A DNA stretch of 64,000 bases. It comes from Enterococcus gallinarum NBRC 100675 (GTDB lineage Bacteria; Bacillota; Bacilli; Lactobacillales; Enterococcaceae). The translations under genes and the position numbers were made by a program. Location of the stretch: the NCBI RefSeq assembly GCF_001544275.1, contig NZ_BCQE01000015.1, positions 50,950 through 114,949 of the forward strand, given 5' to 3'. Of the stretch, positions 29,036 through 35,639 are shown piece by piece (position 1 is the first letter of the stretch; every line of letters begins with the position of its first letter). Under the pieces are notes generated by a model, which saw nothing but the letters and a program-made list of their open reading frames with translations, was not told the DNA's origin and did no database searches.

Positions 29036-29164
29036 AATAAAAATCCTCCTTGTGTTAAAACACATATTTTGCAATTACTTGTATATGGTGAAAATGTGGG
29101 AGATGTTTTAAAATGAAACAAGCTACCATAAATTACCGTAACAAAAACTACACTTCGTATTATA
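29036..29164 (-). promoter_or_regulatory. csp promoter and long 5' leader
   Basis: Extended -10 TGC-TATAAT at 29159-29164 on the minus strand; the resulting untranslated leader would be about 115 bases, as in cold-inducible csp mRNAs. Confidence 0.6.
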
Positions 29165-29262
29165 GCACAGTTTTTGCTTCCTGACTATCGCAAACTTAAA
29201 AAAAATGAAAACGCAATTATTTCTTAACTTTCTCCATAGATCAGGCACTTTTTTAGAGAAAA

Positions 29263-29414
29263 AGCCTGTGACATATGTTCTACAACAAAGGGACTAATCC
29301 GAAGAATCCTACGATTGCTCCTACAGTTTGTAAGTCCTAGTAGCAACTATCCAAGGGATACGCAATCCTGGTAAATCGTTCAGATTATTCTTCTTGTTGT
29401 TTATGTCACAGGCT
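29263..29414. repeat. REP-like long imperfect hairpin, member C
   Basis: Perfect outer arms of 13 bp, AGCCTGTGACATA (29263-29275) and TATGTCACAGGCT (29402-29414), around about 125 bases of weakly paired interior. The interior shares the motif order CAACAA, CCGAAGAAT, ATTGCTCC with the element at 4549-4709. Non-coding. Confidence 0.7.
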
Positions 29415-29451
29415 AATTTATTCAACTGGTGCTTTACGGATATCTAGGAGA

Positions 29452-30576
29452 CTAGTACCGCAAGATCGCGGTCAAACTTTTCTCATCCGGCGCATCTTTT
29501 TGCTCCAATATAGAGACTTCTCCACTGTTTTCCAACACATTTTTGGCCAATGTATTCAGCACTTGCCGACGATCATACTCAGTATCCGGGTCTTCTCCGA
29601 AGCCATCCACTAAATTTGAAGTGGCGATAAAGAGCTGCGCGATCCGTCCTTCTTTTGCTGCTGGTACAATGTCCACTAATTGATCTATAAATTTGCGGTC
29701 AAGCAGTTTGTTGTAAGAAGCTACTTCATTCTGCATCAGATCGTCCATCAATTTTTGCGCACACTCAGCAATTTGTTGTGGGGATAATGAAGCAGGTGAT
29801 GACGCAATACAAGCATCTTTTTTGAAGTAACTTGTTTTTGCAATCTTCTTAAATAATGTTTGATTTTCAGGGAGTGCAAAAAGATAAAGCGGTAAATTTT
29901 CCTCATTTGGAAATTCATTTTTAAAATAATTGTCTACAGCTTGGTAGTAATTGACATGATCGATCTCAACCTCTTCGTCTTTAGCACTGAAGCCGTGATA
30001 GGCAACGCCTTCACCAGAACTGTTTGGTCCACCTTGTGCACTATAATTGAAATCTCCACCACCGCTGATTTCTTCACCAAGAGCAGTCTCAAGGTCAACA
30101 GGAGCGTCTTCAGGCAATGCCACTTCAGTGACTTGCTTGTTTTCAACACGGTATACTTTCATGGAATCCCGATTCAATGCAAGTAAATAAAAGGCATAAT
30201 TGAATTGGGCATTTTTGATGATCGCCAACAGATAAGGTGTATCTCCGACATAGTACTGATCATCCACGGTAATACTCAAGCGATGGATCAATGTTTCTTC
30301 TGCTGTTAAGATCACTGCCACACTTTTGGTGCTGCTGCGCCAAAATGCCTGATCAGCAAGCAGGGTCTCAATTTTTTCCTGGAATTTGTTCCATGAGTGG
30401 TCGGGATATCTCTTCTCAAATCGGCGTTTTGCTTCTTTAGCAAAATTTTTGAATTTGATTTGATCTTTCTCAACATTTTGGTGACCTACGTGAGTATTTA
30501 GCATGATCGTGACAAATGGTCCATTGATTCCGTCAGTTGTTAATTGCAACAAAAAAGCTTTCCCAAATTTTACCAT
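29452..30576 (-). CDS. Bacterial release-factor-fold (baeRF-like) protein
   Basis: 374 residues. N-terminal region with HSWNKFQEKIETLL and SVAVILTAEET; middle FYLLALNRDSMKVYRVENKQVTEV, then a Gly-rich low-complexity loop (GGGDFNYSAQGGPNSSGEG) at the place of the eRF1 GGQ-like loop of this superfamily; C-terminal LPLYLFALPENQTLFKKIAKTSYFK. These features fit the bacterial archaeo-eukaryotic release factor families, which have been suggested to act at the ribosome; their roles are poorly known. It is a single gene with AGGAGG before the ATG. Confidence in the exact family is moderate. Confidence 0.6.
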   Translation of the reverse strand: MVKFGKAFLLQLTTDGINGPFVTIMLNTHVGHQNVEKDQIKFKNFAKEAKRRFEKRYPDHSWNKFQEKIETLLADQAFWRSSTKSVAVILTAEETLIHRLSITVDDQYYVGDTPYLLAIIKNAQFNYAFYLLALNRDSMKVYRVENKQVTEVALPEDAPVDLETALGEEISGGGDFNYSAQGGPNSSGEGVAYHGFSAKDEEVEIDHVNYYQAVDNYFKNEFPNEENLPLYLFALPENQTLFKKIAKTSYFKKDACIASSPASLSPQQIAECAQKLMDDLMQNEVASYNKLLDRKFIDQLVDIVPAAKEGRIAQLFIATSNLVDGFGEDPDTEYDRRQVLNTLAKNVLENSGEVSILEQKDAPDEKSLTAILRY

Positions 30577-30716
30577 TCAACATTACCTCCTACTTGATCG
30601 GTTACACCTAAAGTGTACCATGCCTATTTTTATCCATAAAGCAAAACGATTGCATAAATCGGGTTTCTATTCCTCATCTTCCCTTATCCAGCAACAAAAA
30701 TAACTATGACTTAGGG

Positions 30717-30745
30717 TTGCAGGAAGATGAATTTACAGGTAAAAT
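30717..30745 (+). promoter_or_regulatory. Promoter of tRNA-Arg
   Basis: -35 TTGCAG (30717-30722), 17-base spacer, -10 TAAAAT (30740-30745), twelve bases before the tRNA. Confidence 0.65.
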
Positions 30746-30756
30746 GGGATTGTTGT

Positions 30757-30828
30757 GTTCCCTTAGTTAAATGGATATAACAAGTCCCTCCTAAGGATTA
30801 GTTGCTGGTTCGATTCCGGCAGGGAACG
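30757..30828 (+). tRNA. tRNA-Arg (anticodon CCT)
   Basis: Full cloverleaf: acceptor GTTCCCT/AGGGAAC, D arm GTTA/TAAC, anticodon stem AGTCC/GGATT with loop CTCCTAA (anticodon CCT, reads AGG), T arm GCTGG-TTCGATT-CCGGC, discriminator G. CCA is not encoded. Promoter and terminator make it a single-gene unit. Confidence 0.93.
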
Positions 30829-30842
30829 TTGAAAGAACCTGT

Positions 30843-30871
30843 TAAACTCTTGTTGGACAAGAGTTTTTTTG
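30843..30871 (+). terminator. Terminator after tRNA-Arg
   Basis: AAACTCTTG-TTGGA-CAAGAGTTT followed by T7. In 30872-31054 I see no gene or clear signal. Confidence 0.88.
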
Positions 30872-31054
30872 CTTATCAGATAAAAAACTCTTAGCTGCAA
30901 CAGAACACTTGTCTAAGAATCAAGTTAAAACCAAAGATGATAAAACATATCTGGTCCATCAGCTGTCCGTATCACTGCTCTCATTTCTTAAAGGATTCCT
31001 ACCTAAAACGCGAGGGGACCATCAGGTATTTTGCTGGTTGGACGACTCGATAAA

Positions 31055-32236
31055 TCAGAAATAGTCTTCTAATATTGGTTTTCCTATTGGAAGATTAGAC
31101 TTGATGCAGTTTATTGCTACATCATCTGCCACTAATTGTTCCAAGAAAACCATTGTATCAACTGTTTGGTATCCCATAAATAACTGGACAAAACGTTGCA
31201 CGGTTGTTTTTACTATTGGTTGTTGCGTCTGCGTTACTTTTTCGACTGAATGCTGACCGTCCTTGATAGAGATTTCATAAATTCCATTGTTCCAAGGCGC
31301 ATATTTATCTTCTTGGATCTCAATAGCAAAAGCTCCATTTAGCTGATAAGTAAAGGGATATTGCGCCAAAAAGCGATGAACATCGACTACTCGCGCCATC
31401 ATATCCGGTCTCACCTGATAGTGTGCTATTGGTTTGGCAGCAATTGCCTGGCGAATATCATTGTCATAACCTGGTTGATAAATGATTCGGGCAACAGAAT
31501 CGGCATGAGAGACAATCAATCGATTCAATCCGTGATAAGCCTCAATGTTTAAGTAGCCCCACTCTTCAATGATGAATTTGCCTTCTTGAATCGTATAAAC
31601 TAGATAACCGGTATTATTCCCAGCTTCATCGCGGTAAATGGCAAATGTATACGACTTACGATACGTAAATTTGATCGTTTCCCACCAATCTGCTCGCAGC
31701 AATCCGCCTTTTTTATGTCTTGGCATAGCATGATAAATATCGTGGATCACACGTTTAGCCTCTGACCATGGCAGACGCTGAATCGAACCTGTTACTTTGG
31801 GACTATCGGCCCATTCATGAGCAGCAACGTCATAGACCATACGTTCAAAGACGTATTCATACCCATAGCGACGATAAAAGGGAAAAGAAAAAGGTGCTAA
31901 ATAGGAAAGGACAATTCCCTGCTCATAACAATCTTCCAAGATGCGGCGCATGATGCGGTCGATTCTTCCCTGACTTCGATATTCTGGATATGACGCAACA
32001 AAACCGATTCCTGCCATCGGATAGCTTGTTCCATGAAAATCAATGGCGAAAGGTGTGGCCATGATTTGACTAGCCAACTTTCCTTGATCATCATACGAAC
32101 CATAGTTCCATGAATTCTCTGCTAGTAAGCGATAACGCTCCTTATTTTTCTCACTTAATTCCCATTGGAAAGCATAAGCCACTAAATCCAAAACTTCTTG
32201 TGGACCTGCTTCATCCATTCTACGTACATCACTCAT
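31055..32236 (-). CDS. Eis-like GNAT N-acetyltransferase
   Basis: 393 residues. Residues 1-150 are a GNAT domain: MAGIGFVASYPEYRSQGRIDRIMRRIL is the acetyl-CoA loop region and SFPFYRRYGYEYVFER is characteristic of Eis proteins. A second, degenerate GNAT-like half (about 155-285) and a C-terminal SCP2-like domain (about 290-393) complete the Eis layout. Known family members acetylate amines, including aminoglycosides in mycobacteria; the substrate here is unknown. GGAGG lies before the ATG. It may be read through from the PTS operon above or stand alone. Confidence 0.85.
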   Translation of the reverse strand: MSDVRRMDEAGPQEVLDLVAYAFQWELSEKNKERYRLLAENSWNYGSYDDQGKLASQIMATPFAIDFHGTSYPMAGIGFVASYPEYRSQGRIDRIMRRILEDCYEQGIVLSYLAPFSFPFYRRYGYEYVFERMVYDVAAHEWADSPKVTGSIQRLPWSEAKRVIHDIYHAMPRHKKGGLLRADWWETIKFTYRKSYTFAIYRDEAGNNTGYLVYTIQEGKFIIEEWGYLNIEAYHGLNRLIVSHADSVARIIYQPGYDNDIRQAIAAKPIAHYQVRPDMMARVVDVHRFLAQYPFTYQLNGAFAIEIQEDKYAPWNNGIYEISIKDGQHSVEKVTQTQQPIVKTTVQRFVQLFMGYQTVDTMVFLEQLVADDVAINCIKSNLPIGKPILEDYF

Positions 32237-32267
32237 CCGATTTCCTCCTATTACCTACCTGGAAAAC

Positions 32268-32294
32268 ACAAAAAAGGCGTCACAGGACCCCTTT
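32268..32294 (-). terminator. Possible weak terminator after the DUF3284 gene
   Basis: Minus strand AAAGGGG / CGCCTTT with T6 following; one internal mismatch. Confidence 0.4.
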
Positions 32295-32706
32295 AATATG
32301 ATTCTTCCATCATAACCAGCATTTTTTTGAATTGTTTTCGTTTAAAATAACCTAGAATCGTTCCAAGCAGCATATCATTCATTTGTTGCAAAATACCGAA
32401 TGACTTCATCGTTTCCGTATAAATTACCTTTGTCTGCTTTTCATTTATCGTTTCCAGCTCATAGCGAACGACAAACTCATTTTTGGTTGTCTCTGTCCGA
32501 AACTGATAGACTTGATTCTCAATGACTTCTTCAATTTTGATTTTTGCACGGCTGGAAGCTGAAAATTCCTTGACGTACTCATATCCGGCTAACTGTTTGC
32601 GGGAAACCGTTTTGCCTGTTGCCTTGCGGATATCAAATATCACTGAGTCGATTATTTTATCGAAAAAGACTGGACTTGGAACGTTCAATGTTTTTTCAAT
32701 TTTCAT
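32293..32706 (-). CDS. DUF3284-domain protein of the PTS operon
   Basis: 137 residues, predicted alpha/beta START/SRPBCC-like fold, no signal peptide or membrane segment. NVPSPVFFDKIIDSVIFDIRKATGK at the start and YFKRKQFKKML at the end are typical of DUF3284 proteins, which are often found in cellobiose/beta-glucoside PTS operons of Firmicutes; no function is established. Its ATG overlaps the upstream stop (ATGA), so it is translationally coupled to the 62-residue membrane protein. Confidence 0.8.
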   Translation of the reverse strand: MKIEKTLNVPSPVFFDKIIDSVIFDIRKATGKTVSRKQLAGYEYVKEFSASSRAKIKIEEVIENQVYQFRTETTKNEFVVRYELETINEKQTKVIYTETMKSFGILQQMNDMLLGTILGYFKRKQFKKMLVMMEESY

Positions 32707-32891
32707 TTAGACTGTCCTCCATTTGATTGATCAGCTTTTTTCTTGCCTTTCATAAACAACAAACCGCCGCCTATCAGCAAAGCAATTCCAGTTGTAAAAC
32801 TGAAAATGTCTAAACGCATATTGCTTGGGTTCATGCTATACAAAATCACAAGCAACCCGATACTGCACAAAAATAAGCCGTTTTTTATCAT
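32703..32891 (-). CDS. Small two-helix membrane protein of the PTS operon
   Basis: 62 residues: two hydrophobic segments (about 3-20 and 30-47) and a basic, polar tail (KGKKKADQSNGG). No family recognised. AGGGA lies nine bases before the ATG and the stop overlaps the next gene, so it looks real and co-expressed. A role in the PTS membrane complex is only a guess from position. Confidence 0.65.
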   Translation of the reverse strand: MIKNGLFLCSIGLLVILYSMNPSNMRLDIFSFTTGIALLIGGGLLFMKGKKKADQSNGGQSK

Positions 32892-32944
32892 TTTGATTCA
32901 TCCCTATCTATTTAATCGTCCCTGACATCAGTTGTATTACGACG

Positions 32945-33166
32945 TCAAACAGCGGTTGCTTGAAAGTATAGTACAGATCCCCATGGTTGTGCCTTGATCA
33001 ATTCTTTTGCTTTTTTAGCTGCTGCTTCTGCATCGTCAGCTGTGGTAGTAAAAATCAATTTGATCCCTTGCTTTTCTTTAAATGTGTAAGACACACCGTC
33101 TTCATTGTATCCTTCTAATAATTCTTTGATTGCATCTTGTTGCATAGCACTTGCGATTGAGATCAT
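32945..33166 (-). CDS. Small conserved-looking protein of the PTS operon
   Basis: 73 residues, soluble, alpha/beta pattern (IKLIFTTTADDAEAAAKKAKELIK). AAGGAGG before the ATG at 33166 makes it a credible gene. I do not recognise the family. It lies after the IIC gene and a hairpin at 33235-33269 that may adjust its expression relative to the transporter. Confidence 0.65.
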   Translation of the reverse strand: MISIASAMQQDAIKELLEGYNEDGVSYTFKEKQGIKLIFTTTADDAEAAAKKAKELIKAQPWGSVLYFQATAV

Positions 33167-33234
33167 TTTTTATTCCTCCTTGAGCAGTTTTCTTGCTGCT
33201 GTTTTCTAACTGTATTCTAAATGAATGAAAAGAA

Positions 33235-33269
33235 GAACTGCTACTTCGACTATGAAGCGATAGCAGTTC
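33235..33269 (-). other. Intra-operon hairpin after the IIC stop region
   Basis: GAACTGCTA/TAGCAGTTC with an inner CTTC/GAAG stem. The following sequence is T-rich but not a clean U tract, so mRNA processing or partial termination is more likely than full termination. Confidence 0.5.
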
Positions 33270-33284
33270 CTCTCGATTAAAGGA

Positions 33285-34721
33285 CTATTCGCCTAATTTT
33301 GGATCAATTTTATTTGCTGAGATAACAAATGGCGCCCAGATGAAGAAGGTGACCACCATACATACTAAAGTGACGATTGGCGCGCGCCAGTCTGCACCGG
33401 TTGCTAAGAATGATAATAACATTGGCGGCACAACCCAAGTTACTTGTTGAGAAACTGGTGAGACTAATCCCCAGTAAGTAGCTAACCAACCAATTGTTGT
33501 AGCAACAAGCGGTGCAACAATGAAAGGAATGAACATGATCGCATTCAATACGATTGGCAAACCAAACATGACTGGTTCGTTGATATTGAAGATACCAGGT
33601 CCAATTGATAATTTGGCAACTGTCAGATAGTCTGCACGTTTAGAGAAAACTAAGATCGCGATCAAAAGAACGATCGTTCCACCTGAACCACCAAACCATG
33701 CAAATGCATCGAATGATCCACGAACCCACATATACGCTTTTCCATCTTCAATGGCTGCTAATACCGCGCTTGTTCCAGTTTTTCCATCATATCCTTTTTG
33801 GAAAATATCAATATTGATCAACTGTGCTTGTCCCCAGATACCTTCCAAAACTGGTGCCAATACGTTTGGACCATGGATACCAAAGAACCAGAAGATTTGC
33901 ACGAAAACAGTAACGATCAGGACTGCACCTATTCCTTGAGAAAGACCCAAGAATGGTTCAGCAATATATTTCTGAACAAGGTCGATAATCAATTGTCCAT
34001 CCGTCAATTGTCCAACAATAAAGTTAATAATAGCAATAACATACAAAGCGATCGTTGCCGGTAAAATTGCGGCAAAAGCTTTCGAAACTGCTGGTGGAAC
34101 GGAATCTGGCATTTTGATTGTAATATTGGCTAACATTAATTTACAGAAAATGATGACTGAGATTGCTCCCATGATCATTACAGTAAAGTATGCATTCCCA
34201 TTTAGATGGTTCAAATTCAACCAGCCCCAGCCGCCAGCTGTAATTCCTTCAGCTGTTGCTGACCAACCAGTTGTTGCTGTACCAGCATTGATTTCATCCA
34301 TCAAATTTGCAGGAACTGTCGTCGCAACAGATGTGCTATATGAAAAAGCGATTCCTTGGATCAGTGTCGCCATTCCGACGATCCCACCGGCAAGGTCATT
34401 GACACGGTATGCTCGGGCTAAGTTATACCCCCAAGAAAAAGCAAAAACCAATCCAGCTACAGCTAGTGTACCATTCCAAACAAACCCATTAATACTAATA
34501 ATTTCACGTATAACTGGAATTGTACTTGCATCATAACTAGGCCAAAACTGTGGTGGCAGATCGCGAATGATCGCATTGATCATTACAGCGATCGAACCAG
34601 CCATTGTCGCGGGCATTGTTCCAATAAACGCATCACGCAACGCTACTAAGTGCTTTTGAGCACCGATCTTCGCTGCTACGGGGAGAATGTATTTCTCCAT
34701 CCAACTCGTTAATCCATCCAT
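33285..34721 (-). CDS. PTS cellobiose/lactose-family transporter subunit IIC
   Basis: 478 residues, integral membrane. About ten hydrophobic segments; PGIFNINEPVMFGLPIVLNAIMFIPF near residue 380 is the conserved sugar-binding NEP motif of the Lac/Cel EIIC family. It carries a beta-glucoside or a related disaccharide in with phosphorylation by IIB. It follows IIA by 88 bases. No phospho-beta-glucosidase is linked, so the substrate is uncertain. Confidence 0.93.
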   Translation of the reverse strand: MDGLTSWMEKYILPVAAKIGAQKHLVALRDAFIGTMPATMAGSIAVMINAIIRDLPPQFWPSYDASTIPVIREIISINGFVWNGTLAVAGLVFAFSWGYNLARAYRVNDLAGGIVGMATLIQGIAFSYSTSVATTVPANLMDEINAGTATTGWSATAEGITAGGWGWLNLNHLNGNAYFTVMIMGAISVIIFCKLMLANITIKMPDSVPPAVSKAFAAILPATIALYVIAIINFIVGQLTDGQLIIDLVQKYIAEPFLGLSQGIGAVLIVTVFVQIFWFFGIHGPNVLAPVLEGIWGQAQLINIDIFQKGYDGKTGTSAVLAAIEDGKAYMWVRGSFDAFAWFGGSGGTIVLLIAILVFSKRADYLTVAKLSIGPGIFNINEPVMFGLPIVLNAIMFIPFIVAPLVATTIGWLATYWGLVSPVSQQVTWVVPPMLLSFLATGADWRAPIVTLVCMVVTFFIWAPFVISANKIDPKLGE

Positions 34722-34809
34722 TTTTATGTCCTCCTATAAGTTCTATTCGCCAAAGAAGATTTTTCTAAGAGATAAAATCAACAAATAACTACTTCTATCC
34801 GTTCAAAGA

Positions 34810-35130
34810 TTATTCGTTACTCATACGTCGATAAATATCAATGATTTCTTTCGCTAGATCTGTAAATGCGATTGATGTCATTAGATGGTCTTGCGAATGA
34901 ACCGTCAACAAGGTCACTGTCATATGGTTGCCTTGCGCTTCTTGTGTCAACAAACCAGTTTGTGAATGGTGTGCTTCTACTAAAGATGCTTCAGCATCCG
35001 CAATCTTTTGGTCTGCCAATTCAAAATTTCCTTCTTTGGCTGCCGCAATTGCCTCCATTGCATCACTTTTCGCATTTCCGCCATACATGATCAAACCCAT
35101 AATGGCTTCCAAATTTTGCTCGTCCATCAA
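34810..35130 (-). CDS. PTS lactose/cellobiose-family subunit IIA
   Basis: 106 residues, all-helical trimeric IIA of the Lac/Cel family. The phosphorylated His is H78 in TVHSQDHLM, and D81 of the same motif is the metal ligand. It takes phosphate from HPr and passes it to IIB. The order IIB-IIA-IIC is a common cellobiose layout. Confidence 0.94.
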   Translation of the reverse strand: MMDEQNLEAIMGLIMYGGNAKSDAMEAIAAAKEGNFELADQKIADAEASLVEAHHSQTGLLTQEAQGNHMTVTLLTVHSQDHLMTSIAFTDLAKEIIDIYRRMSNE

Positions 35131-35150
35131 AAAATCCTCCTCTTACTTCA

Positions 35151-35468
35151 CTACTTCATTAAGCTTTCTGCTTGTGCTAAAACTTTTTCGCCATTCATCA
35201 TGCCATAATCAGCCATGTTGATGACTTCTAAAGGAATCCCTTTAGGTGCTAATTTTTGTTCAAACTGTGATTTCATAAAACGTACTTGTGGGCCTAACAA
35301 TAGAACATCCACCGGTTTTGATTCTAAATGTTGGTCTGCTTCTGAAGCGGATACTGCAAAAATATCTGCGTCCATTCCTTTTGCTTCAGCTGCTTTTTGC
35401 ATTTTTGTTACCAACAAACTAGTACTCATGCCAGCAGAACATACGAGCATAATCGTTTTTTTCGCCAT
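35151..35468 (-). CDS. PTS cellobiose-family subunit IIB
   Basis: 105 residues, Rossmann-like IIB of the Lac/Cel family. The phosphorylated residue is C10 in MLVCSAGMSTSLLV; LLLGPQVRFMK closes the active site. AAAGGAG eight bases before the ATG at 35468 sets the start. It is the first gene after the sigma-54 promoter. Confidence 0.94.
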   Translation of the reverse strand: MAKKTIMLVCSAGMSTSLLVTKMQKAAEAKGMDADIFAVSASEADQHLESKPVDVLLLGPQVRFMKSQFEQKLAPKGIPLEVINMADYGMMNGEKVLAQAESLMK

Positions 35469-35510
35469 CATTGTCACTCCTTTCTAAATTATTATTTACA
35501 CTTAACTATA

Positions 35511-35529
35511 AAGCAAGAAGCGTGCCAAA
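35511..35529 (-). promoter_or_regulatory. Sigma-54 (-24/-12) promoter of the PTS operon
   Basis: Minus strand TTGGCACG then CTTGCTTT: the invariant GG (35525-35526) and GC (35513-35514) are exactly ten bases apart, as the RpoN consensus TGGCACG-N4-TTGCT requires. It is about 45 bases before the IIB ATG. The gene upstream encodes a sigma-54 activator, which confirms the reading. Confidence 0.9.
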
Positions 35530-35530
35530 A

Positions 35531-35569
35531 TAAAAAAAGTGCAAACCTTGATTTAACAATGGTCTGCAC
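35531..35569 (-). terminator. Terminator between the activator gene and the sigma-54 promoter
   Basis: GTGCAGACC / GGTTTGCAC (one mismatch) followed by T7 on the minus strand. It isolates the activator mRNA from the PTS operon. Confidence 0.75.
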
Positions 35570-35580
35570 CAATTTAACGC

Positions 35581-35624
35581 TTACACACTTTTCCTTTTTC
35601 TCATTACACACTAATATTGTGTGC
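35581..35624. promoter_or_regulatory. Candidate upstream activator sites
   Basis: TTACACACTT (35581-35590) and TTACACACTA (35604-35613), the second part of an imperfect inverted repeat CACAC-N7-GTGTG. They lie about 55-95 bases upstream of the -24 element, a normal place for a bacterial enhancer. The same motif recurs at 38334-38343. Confidence 0.5.
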
Positions 35625-35639
35625 GGATTCATGATGATT

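Noticed and set aside
34114..34536. Plus-strand ORF of 140 codons antisense to the PTS IIC gene
   Set aside because: Hydrophobic only because the IIC gene is; no ribosome site.
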